Shown one piece after another: positions 20,725-33,098 of a stretch of 64,000 bases of DNA; positions within the stretch are counted from its first letter, which is position 1, and every line of letters starts with the position of its first letter. This DNA is from Actinomycetes bacterium (GTDB lineage Bacteria > Actinomycetota > Actinomycetes > Mycobacteriales > Mycobacteriaceae): the NCBI GenBank assembly GCA_029780675.1, contig JAKOYE010000052.1:62001-126000 (forward strand). The letters run 5' to 3'. Under the pieces are notes generated by a model. The model was not told the DNA's origin, did not search any database, and was given only the letters and a program-made list of their open reading frames with translations. Both the position numbers and the translations under genes were made by a program.

Positions 20725-21168
20725 GTGGCGGAAAAGACGACACAGACCATCTACATCGAAGCTGACCCCGCAACCGTGATGGAGGTCATCGCCGATATCG
20801 GTGCCTACCCGGAGTGGGTGTCGGAGTACACCGAGACCGAGGTTCTGGAGACCGACGGGGCAGGCTATCCGACGCTGGCCCGGCTGGTGCTGGAGGCGGC
20901 GGTGCTCAAGGACACCATGGTGCTGAGCTATGAGTGGCCTGAAGATCACCGAGAGGTGCGCTGGACGCTGGCAGAGAGCGCGCTGCTGAAGTCGATGGAC
21001 GGCTCCTATCGGCTCACACCCAAGGGTTCGGGCACAGAGGTGACCTACGAACTGGCGGTGGACCTGTCGATCCCGATGATCGGGCTGCTCAAGCGGAAGG
21101 CCGAACGCCGGCTGACCGACACCGCGCTGAAGGACCTGAAGAAGCGGGTCGAGAGCTTCGAGGGTTGA
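20725..21168 (+). CDS. SRPBCC-family protein (Rv2185c/TB16.3-like)
   Basis: 147 residues from GTG 20725. Contains TIYIEADPATVMEVIADIGAYPEWV, SYEWPEDHREVRWTL and GSGTEVTYELAVDLSIPMIGLLKRKAERRL, the typical polyketide-cyclase/dehydrase (SRPBCC) layout with a beta-sheet and long C-terminal helix. Second SRPBCC gene in a row, so probably related in function to the preceding one, perhaps lipid binding; this is not shown. Sixteen bases before the next gene. Confidence 0.85.
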   Translation: MAEKTTQTIYIEADPATVMEVIADIGAYPEWVSEYTETEVLETDGAGYPTLARLVLEAAVLKDTMVLSYEWPEDHREVRWTLAESALLKSMDGSYRLTPKGSGTEVTYELAVDLSIPMIGLLKRKAERRLTDTALKDLKKRVESFEG

Positions 21169-21180
21169 GAGGACTACGGT

Positions 21181-21210
21181 CCCGTGCATTCCGGCCCCGT
21201 GCATTCCGGC
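21181..21210 (+). repeat. 15-bp tandem duplication carrying a start codon
   Basis: Two exact copies of CCCGTGCATTCCGGC (21181-21195, 21196-21210). Each contains an in-frame GTG (21184 and 21199), so the ArsA-like gene has two nearly identical candidate starts. Confidence 0.9.
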
Positions 21211-22500
21211 CAGGCCAGCACCGTCGATGCGGCTCCGATCCCGGCCCGGATCGGGTTCTTCGTCGGCAAGGGCGGCGTCGGAAAATCCACCCTCGCGGCG
21301 TCAGCGGGGGTGCGCGCAGCGCTGAGCGGGCAGCGGGTGCTGCTGGTGTCCACCGACCAGGCCCATTCGCTCGGTGACGTGCTGGGCACCCCGGTGCCTC
21401 CGAACGCCGGAGAGGATCCGGTGCGCATCCTGACCGAGGAGCGCGGTGGCAGCACCGGCGGTGGCCACCTCGACGCGCTCGCACTGGACACCCTCGCCCT
21501 GGTGGAGTCGGTGTGGCGGGTCGCGGCCCCGGTTCTGGCCGTCCGATTCCCAGATTCGGACATCAAAGACCTTGCGCCGGAGGAGATCTCGGCTCTGCCG
21601 GGAATCCAGGAGGTGCTGGGACTACGCACCGTGGCCGAGTTGGCGGAGTCGGGACGGTGGGACTACGTGGTGGTCGACTGTGCGTCCACCGCCGATGCGC
21701 TGCGGATGCTGACCCTGCCGGCCGCATTCGCCGACTATGTCGAGCGGTGCTGGCCCCGGCACCGGAGGCTGGGTGCCGCTCTGCAGGACGTCCGGACGGC
21801 GGCGACAGCCGCGCTGGTGGAGGCTGCCGGAACCGGGGTGGAGTCGCTGTCGACATTGCTGTCGGACGCCGACCGGGTCGCGGCGCATCTGGTGCTCACC
21901 CCGGAGCGGGTCGTCGCCGCGGAGGCGGTGCGCACTATCGGCGCCCTGGCGCTGACGGGTGTTCGGGTCGCCGAACTGCTCGTCAATCAGGTGTTGTTCA
22001 CCGATGAGTCCTACGAGTACCGCAACCTGCCCGAGCACCCCGCCTTCGACTGGTACTCCGCGCGCATCGCCGAGCAGCGGTCCGTGCTGGAGGACCTGGG
22101 CCGGACCACGGGCGGGGTGCGGCTGGTGCTGGTGGCGCACCTGCCGGGCGAGCCGATAGGCCCCAAGGCGCTGGCGGCCCTGCTCGATGACGCCCGCAGC
22201 CGTGAGGGGACCGACCCCCCCGAACCGCTACGGCCGCGGGTCGATCGGGAATCGGGAACGGGCCTCGCCGCCGTGTACCGGATGCGACTGCAGTTACCGC
22301 AGGTGGAGGCGGGTTCGTTGACCTTGGGGCGGTCCGGTGACGATCTTGTCGTCGGGGTGGGCGGATTGCGGCGGCGGGTTCGGCTGGCCTCGGTTCTGCG
22401 GCGCTGCACCGTCATCGACGCCGCCCTGCGCGGCACCGAGCTGACGGTTCGCTTCCAGCCGGACCCGAGCCTGTGGCCCACCGGATCGGACCGCCCATGA
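21184..22500 (+). CDS. ArsA/GET3-like P-loop ATPase (Rv2184c-like)
   Basis: 438 residues. Walker A of the deviant SIMIBI type GKGGVGKST near residue 30, a switch-like STDQAHSLGDVLG, and YVVVDCASTADALRML with the Walker B-like Asp. This is the anion-transporting ATPase (ArsA) / GET3 family, which in bacteria has several unknown roles and no proven tail-anchor targeting function in mycobacteria. C-terminal 60 residues (YRMRLQLPQVEAGSLTLGRSGDD) are the family's chaperone-like end. AGAGGA precedes GTG 21184. Followed by a small CxxC protein and an acyltransferase. Confidence 0.85.
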   Translation: MHSGPVHSGQASTVDAAPIPARIGFFVGKGGVGKSTLAASAGVRAALSGQRVLLVSTDQAHSLGDVLGTPVPPNAGEDPVRILTEERGGSTGGGHLDALALDTLALVESVWRVAAPVLAVRFPDSDIKDLAPEEISALPGIQEVLGLRTVAELAESGRWDYVVVDCASTADALRMLTLPAAFADYVERCWPRHRRLGAALQDVRTAATAALVEAAGTGVESLSTLLSDADRVAAHLVLTPERVVAAEAVRTIGALALTGVRVAELLVNQVLFTDESYEYRNLPEHPAFDWYSARIAEQRSVLEDLGRTTGGVRLVLVAHLPGEPIGPKALAALLDDARSREGTDPPEPLRPRVDRESGTGLAAVYRMRLQLPQVEAGSLTLGRSGDDLVVGVGGLRRRVRLASVLRRCTVIDAALRGTELTVRFQPDPSLWPTGSDRP

Positions 22501-22516
22501 CACCGCGGCGAACGTT

Positions 22517-23044
22517 ATGAGCAGTCCGCACGGCGACCTCGGGCCGGAACTGCGCCGCCTCGCGCAGGCCCTCCTCGACCGTCTCGACCCGACGCTGCAG
22601 GCGATGGCCTCGGCGGCGGTGCAGGGCCGCGGCGGAGCGGGTCCCTGTCAGCAGGTCTGGTGCCCGGTGTGTGCGCTGGCCGCCCTGATCAGCGGCGAGC
22701 AACACCCGCTGTTGACCGTCGTCGCCGACCACAGCGTCTCGTTGATGGCGGTGATCAGTGCGATGGTCGCCGACGCGCAGCGCATGGGGAACACGCACGC
22801 CGCGCAGGGCGACCAGTCCGACCAGGCCGACGAAGCCGGCCAAGCCGACGAAGCCGACCGGAAGACGTCGTCATCCGCCGCGGGGACCCCGCCGCCGCCC
22901 ACCGATCCCGACGCCGCGCCCCCGGCCCCCGGCACCCGGGCCGGCAATGGCTCCGGCACCCGGGCCGGGAATGGTTCCGGCAACGGCGCGGGCGGATATC
23001 AGCACATTCCGATCGTGGTCGAACCGGTACCCGCCGAGGATTGA
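22517..23044 (+). CDS. Conserved hypothetical protein with WCPVC motif (Rv2183c-like)
   Basis: 175 residues. The N-terminal half is conserved-looking: GPELRRLAQALLDRLDP, then CQQVWCPVCALAALI, a C-x4-C-x2-C arrangement that could bind metal. The middle is an acidic low-complexity run (QADEAGQADEADR) and the tail holds two 24-bp repeats encoding GTRAGNGS, ending IPIVVEPVPAED. No signal peptide or membrane segment. No known function; co-directional with the ArsA-like ATPase 16 bases upstream. Confidence 0.78.
   Translation: MSSPHGDLGPELRRLAQALLDRLDPTLQAMASAAVQGRGGAGPCQQVWCPVCALAALISGEQHPLLTVVADHSVSLMAVISAMVADAQRMGNTHAAQGDQSDQADEAGQADEADRKTSSSAAGTPPPPTDPDAAPPAPGTRAGNGSGTRAGNGSGNGAGGYQHIPIVVEPVPAED
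22931..22978 (+). repeat. 24-bp tandem duplication in coding sequence
   Basis: Units 22931-22954 and 22955-22978 differ at two bases and encode GTRAGNGS twice, followed by a degenerate partial third unit. Confidence 0.85.
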
Positions 23045-23168
23045 CCAGCCGTGACGGCTGCCTGTGTATTGCCGGTGAACGGTGCGGCGGGTGTGGGCGA
23101 CCCCGCCACCGCTCGGTAGAGTAAGCGCAGCGTACGCCCGGATACGTGACCGGCCGTGGGAGGGTCTT

Positions 23169-23906
23169 ATGTGGTACTGGCTTTTCAAGTACATCTTCAT
23201 GGGGCCCTTGTTGTCCTTCCTCGGTCGTCCGAAAGTTGAAGGGCTGGAACATGTTCCGCATGACGGCCCAGCGATCCTGGCGAGCAACCACCTGGCTGTG
23301 GCCGACAGTTTCTTTCTGCCTCTCGTCGTCCGCCGCCGGATCACCTTCCTGGCCAAGAGCGAGTACTTCACCGGCACCGGCATCAAGGGCCGACTGACCG
23401 CGTGGTTCTACACCGTGGCGGGCCAGGTGCCGATCGACCGGTCCAACGCCGACGCCGCCCAGGGTGCGCTCGACACCGCGCAGCGACTGCTTTCCGAGGG
23501 CAAGCTGCTGGGCATGTATCCGGAGGGCACCCGTTCGCCGGACGGCCGGCTCTACAAGGGCAAGAGCGGGCTGGCCCGGTTGGCGCTGGAGACCGGCGTC
23601 CCGGTGATCCCGGTGGCGATGATCGGCACCGACGTCGTCAACCCGCCCGGCTCGAAGATGTGGCGCTTCGGCCGGGTCACCGTCAAGTTCGGCAAGCCGA
23701 TGGACTTCTCCCGGTTCGAGGGTATGGCCGGCAACCGGTTCATCGAGCGGGCCGTCATCGACGAGGTGATGTACGAGCTGATGAAGCTGTCCGGTCAGGA
23801 GTACGTCGACATCTACGCCGCGACGGTCAAGAAGGGCGTTCCGGCGGTCAAGCCGGGCGGACCAGATGGGCCGTCGGCGCGGATCCCGGAGACTGCGGCC
23901 GGGTAG
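23169..23906 (+). CDS. 1-acyl-sn-glycerol-3-phosphate acyltransferase (PlsC-like)
   Basis: 245 residues; GGGAGGG precedes ATG 23169. The acyltransferase motifs are in order: [10 protein letters not shown] (HxxxxD catalytic motif, near 38), [26 protein letters not shown] (near 118) and VPVIPVAM. It likely acylates a lysophospholipid or glycolipid at the inner face of the membrane, making phosphatidic acid or a PIM-related product; homologue of Rv2182c. Its last 59 bases overlap the convergent mannosyltransferase gene. Confidence 0.9.
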   Translation: MWYWLFKYIFMGPLLSFLGRPKVEGLEHVPHDGPAILASNHLAVADSFFLPLVVRRRITFLAKSEYFTGTGIKGRLTAWFYTVAGQVPIDRSNADAAQGALDTAQRLLSEGKLLGMYPEGTRSPDGRLYKGKSGLARLALETGVPVIPVAMIGTDVVNPPGSKMWRFGRVTVKFGKPMDFSRFEGMAGNRFIERAVIDEVMYELMKLSGQEYVDIYAATVKKGVPAVKPGGPDGPSARIPETAAG

Positions 23907-25101
23907 CAACGGCACGCGTCACGGTGAGACCGGCGGTGACGATCACCGCGACGGCCCACCAGACGTAGGACATCCCCAGCAGTTGACGCCACCAGGAGGC
24001 GGAAGCCTCCCGGTGTTCGGGCAGCAGCGCGATGGGGGACCACAGCATCAGCAGCACCCCCGCGGCGGTGAGAGCGGCCAACGGCACGTTTCGCCGGCGG
24101 TAGGCCAGCACGGCGGTGACGGTGCACACCGGCAGCCCCCACACCCAGTGGTGTGACCACGACACCGGGGAGACCACCAGGCCGAACAACGCCACGCAGA
24201 TCAGCGCCAACGTCGGTTCGCCGGCGGCCAGGACACGCCGTGCCGCCCATACGGTCAGCGCCAGAGTCGCCAGGCACAGCGCCACCCACACCACGAACTG
24301 GAGGCGCTCACCCAGTTCCAGCCGGGCCAGTGCCCCGGCGATGTTCTGGTTGGTGTTCAGCGTGGCGTTACCGATCCGGTCGGTGTGGCGCACCGTGGTG
24401 GTCCAGTACTCCACCGAATCCCGCCAGGCCAGCACCGCGCCAAGTGCGGTCGCGGCAACAAACGAGGCTCCCGCCCACAGGGTGGCCCGGATATCGCGAC
24501 GGAATACGAAATACAGCAGGAACACCGCCGGGGTGAGTTTCAGGGCGATCGCGAGGCCGATCAGCACGCCGCGCGGCCACCGCGTCGTGCGCGGTACGCA
24601 GTCGAGGATGACCAGCGTCATCAGCACCACGTTGATCTGACCGAAGGAGACGTTGGCGCGGATCGGTTCCAGGGTCGTCACCGACATCGCCACGATTCCG
24701 GCGGCCAGCCAGACCCGCCGCGCCCAGGCCGACCCGGTCAGCGCCCAGTCGGCACCGACGTCAAGTCGAGTGAGGATCACCCAGATCGACAACACCGCCA
24801 GCAATGCCGTCACCGCGGTGATCGCCAGGCTTGCGACCGGTAGCGGCACCACGGCCAGGGGGCTGAAGCCGATCGCCGCCAGTGGGGGATAGGTGAACGG
24901 CAGTTCCAGGCCGGCCTGTGTGCGGAAGATCGCGCCGTCGGCGTACAGGGGGCGGCCGTCCAGCCACGCCCGGCCCCCCATCCGGTAGACGTCGACGTCG
25001 ATGCGGTACGGGATGTGCCCGAAGAGTCGCCAGCACGCGTGCACCACGGCGAGGACGATGAGGACTTGAGTCACCCGCCACGCGGCGGTGCGGCTGTTCA
25101 T
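23848..25101 (-). CDS. GT-C polyprenyl-phosphomannose alpha-(1->2) mannosyltransferase (Rv2181-like)
   Basis: 417 residues, about ten membrane helices, GT87-type. The first outer loop holds the acidic [20 protein letters not shown] motif typical of GT-C enzymes, with [15 protein letters not shown] next. The M. tuberculosis homologue adds the alpha-(1->2)-mannose branches on lipomannan and lipoarabinomannan using decaprenyl-phosphomannose outside the cytoplasm. It fits with pimB' and mptA nearby. Overlaps the acyltransferase gene tail to tail by 59 bases. Confidence 0.88.
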   Translation of the reverse strand: MNSRTAAWRVTQVLIVLAVVHACWRLFGHIPYRIDVDVYRMGGRAWLDGRPLYADGAIFRTQAGLELPFTYPPLAAIGFSPLAVVPLPVASLAITAVTALLAVLSIWVILTRLDVGADWALTGSAWARRVWLAAGIVAMSVTTLEPIRANVSFGQINVVLMTLVILDCVPRTTRWPRGVLIGLAIALKLTPAVFLLYFVFRRDIRATLWAGASFVAATALGAVLAWRDSVEYWTTTVRHTDRIGNATLNTNQNIAGALARLELGERLQFVVWVALCLATLALTVWAARRVLAAGEPTLALICVALFGLVVSPVSWSHHWVWGLPVCTVTAVLAYRRRNVPLAALTAAGVLLMLWSPIALLPEHREASASWWRQLLGMSYVWWAVAVIVTAGLTVTRAVATRPQSPGSAPTAHLVRPA

Positions 25102-25161
25102 GACGCTCCCAGCGTATCCGGGCGGTCGGTCGGTACCGGGGTGGGCGTAAATTTCTCAACC

Positions 25162-26043
25162 GTGCCCGTCGCCCGGTTCGACCTCCATGTCGACTTCGTG
25201 GCGCCGGGACGTGAGCCCCTGATGTGGTGTCTGATCGCGTTCATCCTGACCTTTTTCGTCACCCGGTCGATCACCCGCTACATCCGCGCCACCGCCGACC
25301 GGACCGGTCCGCGCAAGTGGTGGCAGCCCCACAACATCTCCGGCACGGGCGGGACGCACATCCACCACGCGGTCTTCGGGGTGATCCTGGTCCTGATCTC
25401 CGGGGTGGCCATGGTGACCATGGCGGCGGAGGGCACCAACCGGCAGTTCACCGTCGCGGCGATCGTCTTCGGCATCGGGGCGGCCCTCGTTCTCGACGAG
25501 TTCGCGCTGATCCTGCACCTGGAGGATGTGTACTGGTCGGAGGACGGTCGGACCTCGGTCGACGCCGTGTTCGTCGCGGTGGCGGTGGCCGGACTGCTGG
25601 TGCTGGGGTTCAACCCGCTGGCGCTCTTCGACGTCGACATCTGGCGCGATGCCGATTCGTTGCCCGCCCGGATCGCCGTCATCGCCCTGGCGGCACTCAA
25701 CCTGACCCTGGCGGTGGTGGTGCTGCTCAAGGGCAAGCTCTGGACGGGGCTGCTGGGGATGTTCTTCACCCCGTTGCTGCTGATCGGTGCCATCCGGTTG
25801 GCCCGACCGCACGCGCCCTGGGCCCGCTGGCACTACCAGGACAAGCCGCGCAAGATGCGCCGCTCGCTGGAGCGCGAACGCTATCTGCGCCGGCCCTTCG
25901 TCCAGGCCAACCTGTGGCTGCAGCACGTCGTGGCCGGTGAGCCGCGCTTCCCGAATGACGCCGAGGTCGATGCCGAACTCGACCGGGAGGTACGTGCCGC
26001 GCCCGCCCCCGCGGGGGACGGCACCGGGGAAACCGGGGGATAG
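25162..26043 (+). CDS. Conserved integral membrane protein (Rv2180c-like)
   Basis: 293 residues. Seven or so membrane segments; a conserved NISGTGGTHIHHAVFGVIL motif with His pair near 60-75 and a LDEFALILHLEDVYWSEDGR motif near 110-130, both rich in possible metal ligands. The C-terminal 70 residues are charged and cytoplasmic. GTG 25162 gives a length close to Rv2180c; TAAATT at 25148-25153 may be its -10, giving a nearly leaderless mRNA. Role unknown; the His/Asp/Glu motifs suggest a membrane enzyme rather than a simple carrier. Confidence 0.82.
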   Translation: MPVARFDLHVDFVAPGREPLMWCLIAFILTFFVTRSITRYIRATADRTGPRKWWQPHNISGTGGTHIHHAVFGVILVLISGVAMVTMAAEGTNRQFTVAAIVFGIGAALVLDEFALILHLEDVYWSEDGRTSVDAVFVAVAVAGLLVLGFNPLALFDVDIWRDADSLPARIAVIALAALNLTLAVVVLLKGKLWTGLLGMFFTPLLLIGAIRLARPHAPWARWHYQDKPRKMRRSLERERYLRRPFVQANLWLQHVVAGEPRFPNDAEVDAELDREVRAAPAPAGDGTGETGG

Positions 26044-26054
26044 GGCTGCCGACC

Positions 26055-27981
<1,927 letters not shown>

Positions 27982-28020
27982 CGGCCGGCACTGTTCACGG
28001 GTCTCCCGGGACGTCGCGTT

Positions 28021-29226
28021 CTAAGGGCCGAGCAGGCTCTCCAGGTTGATACCGACCGTCCAGCCCGCGATGCCGGCCAGTGCGGCGAGCACCAGCACGG
28101 TCAGCACCCAGACGACCACCGCCCGGCGGGCCCGCTGCCGGGCCACCGCGAACTCGGCGAGGTCGATACCGGCGAACACCCGTTCCGGGAGTTCCGGTTC
28201 GGCGGGCGCGTGCTCGGCGTAGGTCGGCTCGGTGAGCGCGAATCCATGGTCCGGGTCGGGAAACGGCGTGAACTGCCGGGTCGGACTGGGCCCCACGGCG
28301 GGACGGTCCGGAACACCCCGATGGTGCGCCACCGTGACGGCGGAATCCGGAGTGGTCTTGCGCGGGGCGGGCACCCGGAAGTGCGGCAGGGCCAGGTCCT
28401 CGGCGATCTGCTCGAGCGCGGCGCCCATTTCGGAGGCATCGGCGAACCGGTCCTCCGGGTGGCGCGCGGTGGCCCGCCCGATGAACGCATCGAGTTCCGG
28501 TGGCACGCCGTCGATCACCGAACTGGGGGGCGGCACGTCGCTGTCGAGTCGCTGATGCGCGACGGCGAGAGCATTGTCGCCGGTGAACGGTGTTGCCCCG
28601 GTGAGCAGCTCGAACGACATGATGCCCGCGGCGTAGACGTCGCTGCGGGCGCCGGTCGGGGCGCCCTCGACCTGCTCGGGGGACAGGTAGGCCGCCGTCC
28701 CGAGGATCACGCTGGTCGAGGTGATGCCGGCCTCCGCGATCGCCCGCACCAGACCGAAGTCCACGAGTTTGACCTCGCCGTCCTCCGCGATCAGCACGTT
28801 CTCGGGTTTGACGTCCCGGTGCACCAGTCCGGCGCGGTGCGCCACCCCGAGACCGCTGAGCACCGGACGCAGTACGGCGACCATCGCATGCGGCGGCATC
28901 GGCCCGCGCTCGGCCAGCAGTTCCCGAAGGGTTCCCCCGTCCACGAACTCCATCACCAGGTACGGCCGGGCCGGATCCTCGCCCTGGTCGTAGATGGCGA
29001 CCAGACCGGGATCCTTGAGTCGGGCGATCGCCCGGGCCTCGCGCTGGAACCGGGTGAGGAACTGCCGGTCGCCGGCGTAGCGGGAGTCCATCACCTTCAG
29101 CGCGACCGGCCGGTCCAGGCGAAGATCGAGGGCCCGGTAGACGGTCGACATGCCGCCACTGGCGATGCGGGCCTCGACCCGATAGCGGCCGTCGAGTACC
29201 GCGCCCACAAGCGGGTCCGGGGTCAC
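28021..29226 (-). CDS. pknL: Serine/threonine protein kinase PknL
   Basis: 401 residues. Kinase domain about 14-275: GGMSTVY glycine loop, ALKVMD (ATP-binding Lys), HRDVKPENVLI catalytic loop, VDFGLVR, the TSTSVILGTAAYLSPEQ activation segment with several Thr, and DVYAAGIM. Then a Pro-rich juxtamembrane linker, one membrane helix near 370-390, and an outer tail of only about ten residues, so there is no PASTA sensor. It phosphorylates the DNA-binding protein encoded divergently next door (known for Rv2175c). The GTG start follows a -10 hexamer by six bases. Confidence 0.94.
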   Translation of the reverse strand: MTPDPLVGAVLDGRYRVEARIASGGMSTVYRALDLRLDRPVALKVMDSRYAGDRQFLTRFQREARAIARLKDPGLVAIYDQGEDPARPYLVMEFVDGGTLRELLAERGPMPPHAMVAVLRPVLSGLGVAHRAGLVHRDVKPENVLIAEDGEVKLVDFGLVRAIAEAGITSTSVILGTAAYLSPEQVEGAPTGARSDVYAAGIMSFELLTGATPFTGDNALAVAHQRLDSDVPPPSSVIDGVPPELDAFIGRATARHPEDRFADASEMGAALEQIAEDLALPHFRVPAPRKTTPDSAVTVAHHRGVPDRPAVGPSPTRQFTPFPDPDHGFALTEPTYAEHAPAEPELPERVFAGIDLAEFAVARQRARRAVVVWVLTVLVLAALAGIAGWTVGINLESLLGP

Positions 29227-29264
29227 CGGGTCATCGTAGTGCCGTCACTCTCTAGACTTGCCGC
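29227..29264. promoter_or_regulatory. Divergent leaderless promoter pair, pknL / Rv2175c-like
   Basis: In 38 bases there are two -10 hexamers: TAGACT (29253-29258, plus) and TACGAT (29238-29233, minus). Each ends exactly six bases before its GTG, so both RNAs should begin at the start codon. The -35 region of each would lie within the opposite promoter or gene. Confidence 0.55.
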
Positions 29265-29672
29265 GTGAGCAGCATTCCGGCCGTCGACGACGTTCTGGAT
29301 CCGGGGGAGCCGGTCTACGACCTGGCCAAGGCCGCCGAACTGCTCGGCGTGCCGGTCACCAAGGTCCAGCAGCAGTTGCGCGACGGACATCTCATCGCCG
29401 TTCGCCGCAACGGCGTCCTGGTGATACCCCAGGTCTTCTTCGGCCGTGGTCCGCGCGATGTGGTCAAATCCCTGCCCGGCCTGCTGGCCGTCCTACGCGA
29501 CGGTGGCTACACCGACGCCGAGATCCTCACGTGGCTGTTCACCGCCGATCCCTCGCTCACCGTCACCCGTGACGGCGTGCGCGAGGCCGTCTCCAACGCG
29601 CGACCGGTGGACGCCCTGCACGGCCATCAGGCGCGCGAGATTCTTCGCCGCGCACAGGCTATGGCGTATTGA
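29265..29672 (+). CDS. wHTH/MerR-like DNA-binding protein, PknL substrate (Rv2175c-like)
   Basis: 135 residues. An N-terminal winged helix-turn-helix: YDLAKAAELLGVPVTKVQQQLRDGHLIAVRRNG, then a C-terminal half with PGLLAVLRDGGYTDAEILTWLFT and ARPVDALHGHQAREILRRAQ. The M. tuberculosis homologue binds DNA and loses binding after phosphorylation by PknL at an N-terminal Thr; here the first 20 residues have no Thr (SSIPAVDDVLDPGEP), so the phosphosite may differ (Ser2/Ser3 or elsewhere). No ribosome site; leaderless GTG start. Confidence 0.88.
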   Translation: MSSIPAVDDVLDPGEPVYDLAKAAELLGVPVTKVQQQLRDGHLIAVRRNGVLVIPQVFFGRGPRDVVKSLPGLLAVLRDGGYTDAEILTWLFTADPSLTVTRDGVREAVSNARPVDALHGHQAREILRRAQAMAY

Positions 29673-29701
29673 CCGGCGTATTGACCTATGGCGTATTGAC
29701 C
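29663..29701. repeat. 12-bp unit x3 across convergent gene ends
   Basis: GGCGTATTGACC occurs at 29663, 29675 and 29690. Copy 1 holds the stop codon of the Rv2175c-like gene; copies 2 and 3 lie in the spacer and in the last codons of mptA on the other strand. Confidence 0.9.
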
Positions 29702-31200
29702 TGGGGCGCGTCGAGGCGGGACGCCGGGATCGGGGCGTCGCGGCGCAGCCAGGCCCACGCCGCCACGGCGCAGGCGGTGGCCACGGCGACGTGTATCCAC
29801 GAGTACATCCCGTGTGAACCGTCCGGTTTGAAGATCACCATGATCCAGGTCGAGAAGCCCGCGATGAGGGCGACCGACCGGGGGGACTGCGCAATCGAGG
29901 AGATCACCGCGAGAGGCCAGGTGTAGTACCAGGGCAGCGCGGCGGGAACGAAGAGGACGACCACGAGCATCGCCCACCCGATACCGGCCAGCGCTTCGCG
30001 GTCGTCGTGCCGGAACCGCCACCACAGCAGGGGCAGGGTCACCAGGATGATGGCGATACCGGCCAACCGGGTGACTTCGAGAATGGCGTAGAAGTTCGGC
30101 GTCATGAACAGCCCGCCGATCGCGTTGGTCAGATTGGCGACGGCCGTCGGCACCGTCAACCAGTTGATGATCTTGACCGACCCGGCCAGGGCGGTCAGCC
30201 AGCCCAGACCCACACCGGCCAGTCCGGACAGCACGGCGAACACCGCCACCAGCGTCGCCAGCGCACTGGCCGAGGCGATGACGAACGCCCGCACCCGGCC
30301 ACCGCTGAGGTGCCGCATCCACACCCACACCATGAACGGCAGCGCCAGCACCGCCGTGGCCTTGACCGCGACGGCCAGGGCGATCAGTGCGGTGCCGCCG
30401 ATATGGCGTCGGCCGAGGGTCAGTGCGATACCGGCCATCATCAACCCGACCATCAGCATCTCGTTGTGCACCCCGCCCATCAGGTGCACGATCACCAGGG
30501 GGTTGAGCACGCAGATCCACAGCGCCAGCGCACCGTCGGAGCCGATGTGGCGGGCCACCCGCGGGGCGGCCCAGATCAGCAACGCCAGACCGGGCAGCAT
30601 GCACAGTCGCAGCAGCATGGTGCCGGCCACCACGTTCTCACCGACGACCATCGTCACGAACTTGGCCACCAGGATGAACGCCGGCCCGTACGGGGCGGTG
30701 GTCGTCGTCCAGATCGAACTGACGTTGTCCAGCAGGGCGTTGGTGTTCTCGATCGGAGCCACCACGTACGGGTCGAAACCGTCCCTCAGCAGGGCACCCT
30801 GAGCCAGGTAGGAGTAGGTGTCCCGGCTGAACAGCGGCACACTCAACAGCAGCGGGGCCAGCCAGAAGCCGGTGGTGACGATCATGCTGTATTCGCTGAA
30901 CCGCTGGCCGCCCAGCATCATTCGGCCGAGCCACAGCCAGGACCCGAGCATCACGGCCACCCCGGACCAGAGCAGCACCGAGGACACCACCAGGCCGTGC
31001 CCGAACCGCAACCAGGACAGGTGCACGGTTTCCAGCACCGGGTCGTGCAACTGGGTGCTGCCGGCCCCGAGACCGCCGAGGGTGATCAGTGCGGCCCCGC
31101 CGAAGCCGGACCAGGCCGGGCGGGCGTCCTCGGACCGGGCGAACGCGGTGAGGCGAGCCAGGCCCCGTGGCCGACTGGAGGCGGGTGCGGGGGCGGACAT
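29686..31200 (-). CDS. mptA: MptA: GT-C alpha-(1->6) mannopyranosyltransferase
   Basis: 504 residues with about 13 membrane helices. The first outer loop SRDTYSYLAQGALLRDGFDPY carries the acidic GT-C motif, and VHNEMLMVGLM and PWYYTWPLAV are family features. Using decaprenyl-phosphomannose it extends the alpha-(1->6) mannan core of lipomannan on the outer face of the membrane, after pimB' and before branching by the Rv2181-type enzyme. Five bases after idsA2 on the same strand, so one operon with idsA2 and lppM. The shared 12-bp array may set the length of its C-terminus (QVNTP). Confidence 0.92.
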   Translation of the reverse strand: MSAPAPASSRPRGLARLTAFARSEDARPAWSGFGGAALITLGGLGAGSTQLHDPVLETVHLSWLRFGHGLVVSSVLLWSGVAVMLGSWLWLGRMMLGGQRFSEYSMIVTTGFWLAPLLLSVPLFSRDTYSYLAQGALLRDGFDPYVVAPIENTNALLDNVSSIWTTTTAPYGPAFILVAKFVTMVVGENVVAGTMLLRLCMLPGLALLIWAAPRVARHIGSDGALALWICVLNPLVIVHLMGGVHNEMLMVGLMMAGIALTLGRRHIGGTALIALAVAVKATAVLALPFMVWVWMRHLSGGRVRAFVIASASALATLVAVFAVLSGLAGVGLGWLTALAGSVKIINWLTVPTAVANLTNAIGGLFMTPNFYAILEVTRLAGIAIILVTLPLLWWRFRHDDREALAGIGWAMLVVVLFVPAALPWYYTWPLAVISSIAQSPRSVALIAGFSTWIMVIFKPDGSHGMYSWIHVAVATACAVAAWAWLRRDAPIPASRLDAPQVNTP

Positions 31201-31204
31201 GGGG

Positions 31205-33074
<1,870 letters not shown>

Positions 33075-33098
33075 GAGGGGTATCGTGCCAGACGCTCA

